Shown: piece after piece, positions 34,956 to 47,323 of the stretch | How positions within the stretch are numbered: the first letter of the stretch is position 1 | How the letters are laid out: every line of letters begins with the position of its first letter | Source of the DNA: Gnetum montanum | Taxonomy: Eukaryota > Streptophyta > Gnetopsida > Gnetales > Gnetaceae | Direction: 5' to 3' | NCBI GenBank assembly: GCA_015680685.1 | Contig: MNCI01028447.1 | Span: forward strand, 1-51,854 | DNA: 51,854 bases | The notes under the pieces: generated by a model | Databases searched by the model: none | Told to the model about the DNA's origin: nothing | Seen by the model: only the letters and a program-made list of their open reading frames with translations | Position numbers and translations under genes: made by a program

Positions 34956-35640
34956 CATGGGGGTGATATGGTATAGTCAGTTTGTGCTCAACCCCTAAGC
35001 ATTGCATTAATTTTTGGAAAGTCACACCTGTCAAGTGTGTACCATTGTCTAAAATAAGTGCATGAGGCATACCAAACTTGTTTATGATTTGTTGTTGAAC
35101 AAATCGTATAGTTGTAGATGATGTACACTCCTTAACAGCAGTTGCTTTTGCCCATTTTGTAAGGTAATCAATAGCAATAATAATATAAGCTTTTACATTG
35201 GACATTGGTGTAATCGGTCCCATAAAATCAATTCCCCAAATGTCTAAGGGTTTTAAAGGTTGGATCCATTGTTATGGATCCTCCATTCTAGCAGTCATCC
35301 CCCCATCATGTTGATAGATTGGATGAAACGATGGGTGTCCTGAAATAATGTAGGCCAATAATATCCTACAAGAAAGATCTTAATAGTTGTTTGTCTCTCG
35401 GCATAATGACCCCCACAAGGACCCTCATGAGTGTCTTGGAGAACCCGCAGTTGATCTACATTGGGAACACACCATCAGATGAAGCCATCAGAACATACTT
35501 TGTAAAGTTAACCATTGATTTCCATGAAATACTTGGCTTGGTGAATAAACTATTGTTTCTTTTTAGCGTCAAACCCTTATGGTGTTTGTTGTGTAAGGAT
35601 ATAGGTGAGAATGCTACTATACCAATTTCTCTCCATGATT
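34956..35640 (-). pseudogene. E6 integrase, truncated before the catalytic Glu
   Basis: Minus strand: GHYAERQ zinc-finger remnant, GYYWPTLF, then the core with MGPITPMSN, LILDNGTHL (second Asp intact) and LGVEHKLTIPYHPHA. The sequence stops there, just before the third catalytic residue. Open from 35223 to the junction apart from substitutions. Confidence 0.87.
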
Positions 35641-37230
35641 AATTGATCATTCACTACACCTACAAAGAGGAGTTCATCTAGGAAATAATCAGAAATTGGA
35701 TACTCATCCTCTTTATTGTCCCATCATAACTAAGATAAATGATCAACAACTACGTTCTCGATGCCTTTACGATTGATCATCGTAAGATTGAACTCTTGTA
35801 AGATTACAAGCCATCATATGATGTGAGGGCTTACCATTGGCTTATTCATTAGGAACCTTATTTCACTAAGATCCATGTGTATGAATACCTTATTGTCCAA
35901 GACATAGTGCCTAAATTTTTCTAGTGCAAACACTACAACCATTAATTCTCTCTATTGTAGTGTAGTTAAGTTGTGCACCAGTGATACTTCTACTAGAATA
36001 GTGGATGTAATAAGGACATTTTTTATCATCTAACTGTGTAAGTATAGCTCCTAAAGCATAGTTGGATGCATCAGTCATTATGTGGAATGGTTTGAACCAG
36101 TCAAGAGCTTGTAGAATGGGTGTTTCTACAAGCTTCTATTTTAAAGTTTGGAAAGCAAGGTTGCACTCCCTGGTCCATTCGAAGGTGTGTCCTTTTTCAT
36201 TAATTCAACCAATGGTTTTGCAACCTTTGAAAATTTCTCAATAAACCTTCTGTAATAACTAGTGTGTCCAAGGAATGACTAGATATCTTTTATAGTTTTT
36301 GCTTGACAGGTAATTCCTTGGATAACTTTGATCTTTTCGGGGTCTACCTCTACCCTTGTTTGTGAGATCTTATGCCCTAGTACAACACCTTCTTGGACCA
36401 TTAAATGGATTTTTTGCCAGTTTAGCCTTAAATTGGTTTCTACACATCCTTTTAATACTTTCTCCAACTGGTCCAATGCTTGATCAAAGTTTCCTCCGTA
36501 GGTGGAGAAGTCATCCATGAAGANCGCTTGATCAAAGTTTCCTCCGTAGGTGGAGAAGTCATCCATGAAGACCTCCACATTGTTTCCTATCTGCTGCTAG
36601 AATATGCTTATAACTAATCGGTGAAACATTGCAGGGGCATTACACAAGCCAAACGACATCTGTTTGTATGCAAATGTTCCCCAAGGACTGGTGAACGTAG
36701 TCTTAGCATGGTCTTCTGGGGATATTTGTATTTGGTTGTACCCTTTGTACCCATCCAAAAAACTATAGTAGGGATGCCCTACAATGGTGTCTAAGACTTG
36801 GTTAATGAATGGCAACGGAAAGTGGTCCTTGAATGTTTCCATGTTTAGTAGCCTAAACTCTATGCACACCCTCCATTTACCTCCCTTTTTGGGCACTATA
36901 ACTAAGGGGCTAACCCATTCGCTATTAGGAATGGGGTATATGAACCCAGCTTTTAGAATCTATTCAATTTCTTCCTTAACTACTTACTTTAGCTTTGGGT
37001 TCAATCACCTTTGCGGTTGTCTTCGAGGCTTCATGGAGGGGTCGGTGTAAATTCTATGTTGGCATATCCTAGGATCTATTCCAGTTAATTCAAGATATGA
37101 CCAAGCGAAGGCTTTCAACCATTTATTTATTACCTTCAGCAATCCCCCATTTTGTTGTGGAGTGAGCTTAGCATTAATAATTACCGTTTTTCTATTTTTA
37201 AGAAATGTGTATTCCATATTGGTGGGCAAT
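35641..37230 (-). pseudogene. E6 reverse transcriptase and RNase H
   Basis: RT on the minus strand: MPTNMEYTFLKNRK (37229), INAKLTPQQ, PKKGGKWRVCIEFRLLN (36890), FPLPFINQVLDTI, MSFGLCNAPAMFHR and VFMDDFSTYGGNFDQALDQL (36560-36500). RNase H has HIMTDASNYALGAILTQ (about 36030-36080). An assembly join (36524) duplicates 46 bp in the FMDD region. Few stops remain, for example near 36597 and 36960. Confidence 0.9.
36478..36571. other. Assembly join: N at 36524 flanked by a 46-bp perfect repeat
   Basis: 36478-36523 equals 36526-36571. It falsely doubles the FMDDFSTYGGNFDQA codons of E6 RT. Confidence 0.93.
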
Positions 37231-38060
37231 GGTTTTAGCTCAAGGGGCTTTTGCTAAAACTTATTAGGGGTTTGCAACATCCCCAATTTGATATTTTCAA
37301 GGTCAAGACTTGAAAGTTGACGATGGACTTGCTCTAATGTGTCTATGCTATCAATGTAAGCACAAGTCAAACCCTCAATTGGTTCCATGCATATAGTTGA
37401 ACTGCTCTCTTGATTAGTTGTTAGCCACTAGGTGTCTTCTTATCTTGTGCCTACTCCATACAAACATCTTTGTATATCAATCACTTTTTCACACTGATTG
37501 CATGCAGGCAATGTTAAACGTTGCACGAACCATGACTTCTGCACACAATTACACCTTGAGTCACTGTATCTGATGCATGGAACTTTCTTCTTCTCGATCT
37601 TTCCAAACATATTTTTCTTTGATATTTCCAAGGAAATATTGTGGATTCCTAGGCACATGTCAAATATGCTTAGCCATGCTCTTCCCATTATGATTGGGAA
37701 TTTCCCCTTACCATTGTTCACTTGAATCACTAGGAAGTCATTTGGATATGACCACCCACAAACAGTGGTGACAATTTCCTCCACTAGTGCTAATGGGACA
37801 GTGATGGACTAGTTGGCCAACTCTAAACAAATGTTACTCTTCTTTAGTGGAGGCAGGTTCCAGGCTTTTTACATTTCTTGAGAAATCAAGTTGACACCAG
37901 AACCTGAATCCAAAAGAGCTTTGCACAGCTCATTTCCAACAATTTGTAGATATATCATATGACTCCCAAGATCAGAGAATTTCCTAGGAAGATGGCTAGC
38001 TTTTATCCAATCAATGATGGCATGAGTTAACATGACCATATGCATTGAGCACATTTTTTA
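37231..38060 (-). pseudogene. E6 protease
   Basis: Minus strand: MLTHAIIDWIK, LPRKFSDLGSHMIYLQI, and the active site LLDSGSGVNLISQEM (about 37870-37910) with DSG intact, then VCGWSYPNDFLVIQVNN and IMGRAWLSIFDMCLGIH. Best preserved protease of the window; stops separate it from gag. Confidence 0.87.
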
Positions 38061-40575
38061 GGCTGAAGGGAGCTCTAAAGCTTCAAGTGATAGTGAGGTA
38101 GTTGAAGAATCAGCCACTTGTGGTTGCAAGGACTTAGTTGGACTATTAATTCTAAAGAAAGGTCTTTTCTTCATGCGGTTGTCAAAATCAATAGTAGGTT
38201 GAGGGTTAACAGCCCTTGTGGCATTATGTTGCTATGACTGGGTAGGGATTTCACACTGCATAGCTAGAGCAGGTGGTAATGGAGTTAAGAGTGGAAGAGG
38301 TGTAGCCAAATGAGAAGGATGGTATGTTTGTGGAACATCGCCCCTGGGAGAAGGAGTCCTATAATACTCATGGGCTTGGTAGTGAGGTTGAGGAGCGATG
38401 TGACCAATAGAGTCATGTGGAGAGACTGGCTGCTACATGTAATATCCATACAAGTCAAGTTACTAGTAAGGATACTATTGCCTTGGTGGTGGCATTCCCC
38501 GTGATTATGGGTACTGCCATTGTTGATACTGCTCAATCCGTTGTGGCAGAGTTCCACTTGGATAATACATTAAGGGTTGGTGAAACTATCTTGGGTTACC
38601 TTGAGGATAAGATAACCTTTGAGGTGTTTGCCTTTTGTTTAATCATGGGTTGAGTGCATACACCCCATACTCCTATAGATGTGAGATTATAGGGAAACAT
38701 CCCTTAGGATGGTCATATTAGCATATCTTGCATCCACTATCATTGTCTGTATCTGAATCCACAATCTCTTTGATGATGGCAACTTTGCCCTTATCCTTGT
38801 TACGTGCATGTTCAGTTTCTCTCTTTTTTCTTTTTCCACAATTACTACCTTACTCTCTAGACTCCTCTACTATCTCAAGAATAGTTTGAAATCTATCATC
38901 TAGGGAATCCCACATTTGGTCTACCTTTACCTATAATTTTGATGCAAGTTTTTGGATAGGCAAGGTTTTCTTATTCACCATCTCTTCAAGTAGTGACTCT
39001 TCTTCATCCTCATAGAATCTTACTCCCCTCTTTCAGAGGGAAGGATCTCTGATATATTCCTCCACACTCTCTCTTTTCCTTAGCTCACCTTCTTCTTTAG
39101 CAACTTGCTTCAATAATCTTTGAACTTGATGGGTCCTCAACTCAGATAGCCTCCCTTGGGCATACGTCCCAAGTGTTCTTTGCATTTCATGCCTAAGCCC
39201 ATCTACGAAATCGTGTAGTTGATCCCTCTACGAATAACCATGGTCGGGACAATGACATAACAGTTCATAATATTGGCCCATGGTAGCATCAAAGGGTTCA
39301 TGTCCTCCTTGTTTCTAGGCTTGGATTTGCTTTCGTAGGTTGGACACTCGGGAGTATGTTTGGTACTTATCGTTGAACAATTCTAACATGGTACTCCACC
39401 TATGAATGGATTCCAATTCTAAGGATCGGTACCGCTTCTTTGATTAGTGTCCATGGGAATAACTTAAGTTTTTTCCATTCACTTTCTATGTTTTGTAAGG
39501 CACATGCATCATGATATGCTTGTAGATGACTTTGAGGATCAACGTTGTACCCCCCTTCAAATCATGGGATATTGTTCATGTCTAATCTCTTGATCCTACT
39601 ATCTCTTTGGTGCCTTGTAGGGATTCAAATGGCCTCAATTATGTCTAGCATACATTGAGTAGTGAGTAGGGGTTCATCGTGATCATCTTGTCTATGGCAT
39701 CTATGATACCCATGTTGTTCTCTACTCTCCCTTCTTTCATGATGTGTTTCTCTAGAGTGCCCTCATTCCATTTCTCGACTATTTTGTCCATGACTCCCAT
39801 TTCACGTACCCTTATCCTCATGGTCTTTTTGCTTGTGACTGCATCCAGATCCTAAAGGAGAGGGTGAAGGAGATGATGAAGGTGAAGAAGAAGGAGGACT
39901 GTCACCATGTTGGTTCTTGCTTCCTTCTCTTCGATGGTCACAGCCTCAATCATGATTACGATCAACATGTCCATCTTTGCCATGTGTTCGTGTTCCTTTT
40001 TAAGATCCTTTGTATCTATTGGTACCAAAATCTGGGTTATGTAATGTTGAGTAAAGATTCTGATACACAACCCCTTAACTGAAGTCAATGGGAGACACAT
40101 CATTGTGTGGGTGACTACCTAAGGTAGGTTCACCATCCTCATTTTCTCTTAGGACATGTGGGAAATTTTGCGACAACTTTCCCTTCATGGATTCATGACA
40201 TCTCTCCTATTGTAAATCCCTTTGATGTTGTGCCTTTGTGGATCGATACTCTCTTGAGTCATGATCATGCACAATGTACTCTACTTGTAAGTGTTGCATA
40301 CCAATTCATGTGAGATCACAAAGAAGCATGCCCGGGACAAAGCAATTAGGAGGTAACACTATGTTACCTTCTAAGTCTCACCAATGCAATTGTTCATCCT
40401 AGTGGAGGATAAAGGTAAAGTTCGGTACATATTCATCAGTATGAACATATACCACATGAAACTATTGAGGGATTGGCAGATTATCCTGTGTACTACGCCT
40501 CCGATTGTTCCTTGTATCAGACCTAGGAAGGGAAACACTTTCATACGAAGAAGGAGATATGATTGTCTATTCAGT
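38061..40575 (-). pseudogene. E6 gag relic
   Basis: Begins near 40575, where the start codon reads ATA instead of ATG (SPSSYESVSLP). Parts align with E3: the VEYIVHDHDSRE stretch, the DEPLLTTQCML block (about 39660), IPTRHQRDSRIKRLDMNNIP, the HQVQRLLKQVAKEE capsid end (about 39100), a degraded knuckle (about 38720), and a Pro/Gln-rich tail (38285-38560). Many stops. Confidence 0.82.
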
Positions 40576-40679
40576 GTGCAATGTATTATTATTTATTATT
40601 TTTCTTTAACCAACCCTAAGTGTTCGTTCCAATGATGTGAAAGATTTCCTATGTTCTAGTTATCGCACAAACAACAAAG

Positions 40680-40697
40680 TCCCTGGCAACAATGCCA
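40680..40697 (-). promoter_or_regulatory. E6 primer binding site
   Basis: Minus strand TGGCATTGTTGCCAGGGA, one base inside the LTR. Same type as E3 and E5. Confidence 0.78.
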
Positions 40698-40698
40698 A

Positions 40699-41540
40699 TG
40701 ATGAGTGGCGAGGTATCCCTATGCTCAAGCATACGAATATTAGTGTACATGCACAATTCAGTCGAATTCCAAGGACTAAGTGCTTATGCTCCTTGATGGA
40801 ACAAGGACGGGTTGGTTAATCGTTGCCTTCCCAAGCTTACTTGTATGTCACGATTGTATGGTTAAGTAAACTTGAGGCATATGATTTTTATGGCTTTTAT
40901 GTTTTTATTGTCTTGGTACTAATAAGGGAGGAGAGAGATAACTAAGTAACTAATTTAATTTAACTACTGATTAACTAGGCTTTAATTAATCCTAACACCA
41001 GTATTTTTTCTCACTTGCCGTACACATCCTGAACCAATGCAACACTACTAGGATTACCAAGTGCTAATCGTTACCGGGTTACCAAGTGTTACAGGCATGC
41101 TCAAAGTGATTGTACTTAGTGTGCTTACGTAGGAGAGTTGTAGGGTGAGAGAGAGAGAGCATTAATTAACTAAGGAGAGCATTAAATAATTGAAAATAAA
41201 ATTAATTAATCTATTCTAAATGCTATAAGGTTTATCACAAAGTTCATCTTTATTGTCGTACACAAGGTATGCTCAAGTACACAATGCTTGAATAAAGATC
41301 TATTCACTTTATTACTCATACTACTAGCATACTGAAATAATTCTAACTTTGAAAGGGAGAAAAGGCAAGAGTTTGGGTAAGAGACTAAAATTAACTATGC
41401 AAGCCAAGTGCGCCCACCTTTTACTTATAGCCAATAAGGTAGGACGTGATATCGGGTATACGACATCGCATGGCAAGCTCCAATATCGCAAATCCAATAT
41501 TGCAAATTTGATATCGTGGCCCTGATATCATGGTTCATTA
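40699..41540 (-). repeat. E6 5' LTR
   Basis: 842 bp, TGATGAGTGG...GTTCATTA (terminal CATCA changed to CATTA). Hairpin arms are 41246-41254 and 41291-41299; the GATATC array is at 41447-41530. Confidence 0.88.
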
Positions 41541-41545
41541 ATTCC

Positions 41546-41898
41546 TTTCTCCTTCCATTGAAAGTGGCAACTATATTAGAACAACCATAGCCACCTCAAC
41601 CACTATGTGCACCCGAAGCTAGAGAAGGTTCTTTGGAAAATCAGGAACCTCCACCGCCTATGACCATCTAATCTTTTCAACCATCTTCACACTATCGAAG
41701 GATGTTTTGTCCAATTTTGTTCGGTCATGTTCTAGCATTCAATTTTATGTCATGATCACCACAATTTTGTAATCAATGTTGATCAATACACCTGGGCACT
41801 TAATTTTGTTTTTTTGTGTTGTATCTCGGTCAATAATTCCATAGCTTTCAAATTTTGTAAAGACCTCAAGGACAAGTTTTCATTCAATTGTGGGGGTA
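41546..41898 (+). pseudogene. ORF3 C-terminal fragment and PPT, copy 2
   Basis: Matches 22690-23040: the REGSLE..EPP and SFQPSSHY stretches of the ORF3 end, its stop, the untranslated end, and the GGGGGTA tract at 41892-41898. The rest of ORF3 is cut off by E6. Confidence 0.8.
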
Positions 41899-42789
41899 TG
41901 ATGAAGTGTCTTTAGTCAGTTGTGTCAACGAGATGTGATCAATGCAATCCCATCGACGGGATCCCATCAATGTCGAGGTTTCCACGTTGACAAGTACCCA
42001 TCAACATGGCACCCTAGTAGGTCTATAAATACAACACCCAAGCCATGTTAATGGGATTAGAATTTCAATTACTAGCGAAACTCTTATAGTTTGATTTTGT
42101 AAGAGATAGAATCATTTTCTAATTACCCGTAGTAGGAGTCAAGAAGTTTATAGATATTTATTTGAGCACTATTGTACCCGAGCATCATAGTGTATGCGAC
42201 AATAAAGATGAGCTTTTTTGATAAACCTTACAACACTTGGACTAGATTAATGATTTATCTATGCATTTATTGTTTTCATTAATTAAGTGATTAATTAAGC
42301 TAAGATGATTAAGAATTTAAGTAATTAATTAATTATGCTAAATAGACTAGCATACATAAGTACAACCACTTTGAGCATATGTATAACACTTGGTAATCCC
42401 AATAACACTTAACACTTGGTCATCCAATAGTGTTGTACATGTTTAGGATGTGTATGGAAAGTGGGGTCGGATGCTTATGTTAGGATATTTAGTTATTAAT
42501 TAGCAATAAAAATAGTTGAATCAGTTAATCAATTTATTCTCAATCTATTACCAACCTTAGGCAAACAAAATATAAAATAATAAAAATCATGTGCCTTAAT
42601 TACACTTAACCATACAACTGAGCTTCGCAAGTGTAGTTGGAACGACAACAATCATTCCATGATTAGATTCACCTTCTAGATTGAATCATGTGTATGAGAA
42701 CACTTGGAATCTATGGAATTCAACCGAATCATGCATGAACACCTTAGTCATTCATATGGTTGGACATAGGGGTACCTTGACACTCAGCA
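41899..42789 (+). repeat. E2-type 3' LTR, copy 2
   Basis: 891 bp, TGATGAAGTG...ACTCAGCA, collinear with 23041-23931. Hairpin arms are 42153-42161 (one change) and 42201-42209. Confidence 0.88.
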
Positions 42790-43443
42790 ATGTCTTATCA
42801 ATATAATTTGCATGTGAAATGATACCTACAAGATCAACTTAGTAGAGTGAATGAGCTATAAATATCTAAATGCTAGAGGTACAAAGAATGTCTTTAGCCA
42901 TCATTAGTAACATGTGTTACTATGAAAACTAGGCAAGTAATGGGCAGGATTGCAAAGATTAACCTTGTTTGAGTAGCTCATAAGATGTTTATTCTGAAAT
43001 TAAAATTCTTTTTATTTAAAATAGAGATATTGGAAACCATAGGAATGAAAGCTTAAATCATTAGGGACAACTGTGTATAAAGAAGCTTTGTAAAGTGCAT
43101 CTCAATTTCAAAAGATCTATTGATACAATCGATGAGTCATGATAAACCCAAATATATAGCTAAGGAATATATGGCTAAGACATGTTGGGAACAAGTGCAC
43201 ATAAAATGACTTAGAAAAACAAAACTAGATAAATGAAGAGAAGACAAGAAGAGTAAAATTTCATAAAATTGGTTGAGGAAAAGATAAAAATTTTATTACT
43301 TCATGATCTTGCTACAATGATACACACAAACACCAACTTGACTTTAAACACAAATTTACCCATAGTTATTAACTTAACTACAAAAACCAATTAAAAATTT
43401 AACATAAAATAGTTAACAAGAAGAAATACTTGAACTTTAACTT
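42790..43443. other. Non-coding stretch, copy 2
   Basis: Counterpart of 23932-24585; nothing coding seen. The right part is probably copia LTR. Confidence 0.45.
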
Positions 43444-45501
43444 TCATTCTTCTCCTTGAAGTTTAAGTGGATACAAATTTAACATGTTTCTTAATTCTTT
43501 AAATCTAGCCTTTGGTAATAGTTATGTAAATATATTTACAAGTTGTTCTTTTGTATTATAGTAGTACAACTCAACACTCCCTATTTCAACCAAATTTCTA
43601 ATAAAATGATGCTTGAGATTAATATGGGTGCTTTTGGAGTGAAATACTATATTTTTGGTCATAGCAATAGCACTTTTATTAAATGTTTTTTTATCTTTTA
43701 CTTTCAAATGATAAAATCCATTAGAAGCCAAATCCATGAGCTAAGAATAATGCAATAATGGCCTATATTTTGCAACCCCAAGAAATCATATTTCATCCAT
43801 ATAGAAATATATTAGGAGAAGCTGATTTTCTATCATCAAATGAACTTACCAAATAAGCATTTTAATAACCAATAAGTCGAGCATTAAAAATACTGGAATA
43901 ATACATGCCAAAATTAATAGTTCCTTTCAAATATTTGAGTATTATTTTTTTTTCTTTTTTCTTTTTTTTTGGCTATTCAAAAATCTTCATGAAGATCATG
44001 TGCAAATCTTTTTGCTCTTGCTCTACTTAGAAAATTTGATTCCTAGAATAAGAAATCTTGAAATAGATTTGCATAACATCGTATTAAGTTTGCTAAGAAC
44101 AATTCTAATATATTTGCACTATGATAATACAATACCATATGAATTTTATTTTATCTCAATACCCAAAAAGTAATGGATTTTACCTAAATCATTTATCTTA
44201 AACTTTCTTTTTATATTTATTTTAAAATGAACAGTCAACTTTCCACTGGACCTAGTAATAATCATGTCATCAACATAGAAATAAACAAATCTAAATTCTA
44301 TCCCTTATGATTTAACATACAACGTAGGCTCATATTTACCTTTTTTTAAAAGTAATAGATAAAAAATAATTATTGATTTTTCATACCATGTCCTTGGTGC
44401 CTATTTCAAACTATACAAAGCCTTTTTTTTTAACCTATATACAAAATGTTCTTTTCTTAGAATTTCAAAAAAAATTGGTTTTGCAACATAAATTTCTTTA
44501 TTAATTTCTCTATTTAAAATCATCACATCCATTTCATTAAGAGTCTATTTAGTTTATGCAATAACAACAATTAACGATATAATTGTATCAAATCTAACAA
44601 CTAGAGAAAATGTTATAAAAAAATCATCTCCATAAACTTGGACATATTCCTTAGCTACAAGTCTTACCTTAAATATATTAACATTTTGATTAATATGGTG
44701 CTTGATTTTATATACCCACTTCGCACTAATAACATTTTTACCTTGAGGAAGTTAAACTAGCCCTCAACTATCATTTTTATTAATTACTTCTTTCTCCTTC
44801 TCCATCGCTTCAACCTGTTAGGATGTTTAACTACTTCTTCATATACATTAGGCCATGTCTGCATAATTGTAAGTAAAGAAAGATTTTTAACAAAATTAAT
44901 ATTACTACTTTCATAAATTTTATTAAAACTTCTTGTCTTTAATGGGAAGTTTTTTGGTGAATTTTTATTGCTTCTACTTAGTGAACTTGAGTAATTACAA
45001 CTTGAAGAATTATTATAAATGCTAATTGAAGGAGAGTTATTGCAACTATCATTTGGGCCAATGTCATCAATTGGAAAAATAAACATAGTTTTCTTATTTA
45101 AATCCTTTCATTCCTATAAAGATCTTTAATTAAATATGGTATCCATGTGTATAATAGGTTTATTAATACATGGATTATATAATCTGTATTGTTTTGAAAA
45201 ACCAACATACATACTAAAAAAAAATTTCTTCAAATTTGGCATCCAATTTTTGTCTAGCTCCATTAGGTACATGTATATATGCAAGATAGTAAAAAACTCT
45301 CAAATGTCCATTTCAAGGTATATATCTAAACCAAGCTTGCCTTGGTGTCTTATTCCAAACCTACTTTGTAGGATCCCTTTTAATCAAATAAACTATAGTT
45401 GTACATGCATCAGCCCAAAAACTATTAGGAAGTTTTTTATCTTTTAACATACTACAAGCCATTTCTATGATGGTGTAATTTTTCCTCTGCCATACCATTT
45501 T
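43444..45501 (-). pseudogene. C1 RNase H, RT and integrase C-terminal part, copy 2
   Basis: Same content as 24586-26636, with YVDD at 44266-44277, HSKSTHINLKHHFIRN (about 43600), and YTIIEMACSMLKDKK near 45450. Stops and frameshifts are mostly shared with copy 1, so decay preceded the duplication. Confidence 0.87.
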
Positions 45502-45506
45502 GTTGT

Positions 45507-46697
45507 TGATGAGTGGCAAGGTACCCCTACACTCAATCATACGAATATGAGCCAATCGAACTCCGTGGACAGGCTAGTTGTGGTATCTAAATAGTTACAC
45601 ATTGATCACAGTTCACTATCTTCCCACTTAGACTAGTATTTTCTTTGTCACGTATGGTTTAGTCCAAAGTGAGGTGTATGATGTGAGAGAGTTGTGGCTT
45701 AATACCAATATTTGTATCAAACCAAGAAAGTGGTAGCACTTGTGAAAGATCTTCATCTTGTTACTTGTCATTAATCTTATGTCCATAATAATTACCATTA
45801 ATAATAACCTTCTTGTTAATACTAGTTTTAATCTGTAAGTTAATAGTATTCTTGTCAAATAGGGAAAAATTTGTCCTACAAACTATCTGTCCAAGTTGCT
45901 TAATACTTTCTCTAGTACTAGTAAAAATATGCATAGGAGCTTCTATCTTCTCCAGATTCTTTATTGCCATTTGATTGTTCTTATTGTTGACATTAACTTG
46001 CTTTTTCATACTTCAACTTTCATATTTTTTTTTTCTATCTTTAACTTCGACATATTTTTTTTTCTACAAATTTTTTTTCTTGAGCAAAAAAGAACAAGCA
46101 TTAAACAAATGTCCTTCAAAATGGCAAAAGTTGCAAAAATTAGGAAGATTCTAATATGTAATTAGCTAAATGTCTTTTCTCCTATGTCTAATACCAATTC
46201 ACTTTTATGATTGAGAAGATTAATTTCAACAAAAAATGAATAAATAAACATCTACAAAAACCAAAAGTTGTAGAAATAGAGGGACTGAGAAGACTAACAA
46301 TTTCTTACTCAAATGAAAGTAGTTTACCTAAACTAGACATATCACAGTAAGCAATCTTGATCTTTATTGTGGGTCATGTGCATGTCCAAGTACGTCACAC
46401 TCAAATAAAGGTTCCATACAATTACAATCATCACACTACAGGCATGCACTGGGGAAAGGATTGAAATGAATTGAAATTGACAAAAAAGACTCTACTCTAA
46501 TACTAACTAACTCTCTAACTTACTCCCCTTTCCTGTGAGCCTAAAGGTGTATTTATAGGCTTACACAAGAACCACGATATCGTGTATCAGATATCGTTAC
46601 CTAGGCCATGATATCGCATTCCTGATATCGAGGGTCTGATGTCAAGGGTCTGACATCAAGGGTCCAATATCAACACTTGGAAAACCATGATTCATCA
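45507..46697 (-). repeat. E5 3' LTR, copy 2
   Basis: 1191 bp; carries the same foreign segment (45686-46356) as copy 1, so capture preceded the duplication. GATATC array at 46574-46670. Confidence 0.88.
45686..46356 (-). pseudogene. LINE ORF1-like fragment, copy 2
   Basis: Homologue of 26835-27494; the CCHC knuckle FCNFCHFEGHLFNAC is intact here. An open stretch of 82 codons (45761-46009) covers the Asn/Lys linker. Confidence 0.5.
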
Positions 46698-46993
46698 TAC
46701 CCCCACAACTGAATAACAACTTGTCCTCAAGTTAAAGAAAGTTAGGAACAAGTTCATTCAATTACAAATAATGGATAGGTATGAGATTACTGAATGACCA
46801 TGGACTGTTTCTTGCTACAATGTGGGACTAAACAAAATTTGGACATAGACACAAAAGACAAAACTTGTGGAACTCATGGGATTTCCAGTGGTGGTGGCTC
46901 CTCCATGGGTGCCTTTCCTTGTCCTGTGCTCCAGGCTTCAGAGATTGATACCATTGAAGAAGCGCCTGATGTTTCTCCTCTTTTATCTAAGAA

Positions 46994-47323
46994 TTATGAG
47001 CCATCCATGCTGACGTTCCAATGTGTGATGGAGTTGACACTCCCCATGGACATGGTAGCTGAGGAAACACTTGATTGGCCTTGACATGCCATGCCACAAA
47101 TAGCATCATTCCTCTTCATAGGCTCAAGCCCTAACGTCTCTACCTTTTTCTTGGCTAGATTGTGCAATGACAGGAGTTCCCTGATGGATGCTGAATGATT
47201 GTGCCTCCTGCTCTGCATGTTTTGCATGAGGTCCTTGGCCTCTACCTCCCCTTGGGCATTCAGTTGCACCTTGAGAAGGTCCTTCTTGTTGTCCTCTTTT
47301 AAGGGCCATCTATAATCACACAA
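46994..47323 (-). pseudogene. E5 ORF3 relic, copy 2
   Basis: GTGATTATAG precedes ATG at 47309. A one-base shift after MALK changes frame relative to copy 1. The original frame (KDLLKVQLNAQGEVEAKDLM) is open from an upstream ATG at 47323 to 46994. Confidence 0.5.

Larger units (their letters stand above)
34956..41540 (-). mobile_element. E6: Athila-type element truncated inside integrase
   Basis: Sense order: 5' LTR (41540-40699), PBS, gag, PR, RT, RNase H, integrase, ending at 34956. The 3' part of integrase, ORF3, PPT and 3' LTR are missing; C1 gag sequence of duplication copy 1 abuts it. E6 is the least decayed pol copy here. Its outer LTR end lies exactly where copy 2 of the duplication begins, so E6 probably inserted into copy 2 and lost its left side later. 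Confidence 0.88.

Noticed and set aside
23041-42789. The two 891-bp LTRs considered as the two ends of one giant element.
   Set aside because: Both are preceded by the same ORF3 end and PPT and followed by the same copia sequence, so they are duplicates of one 3' LTR.
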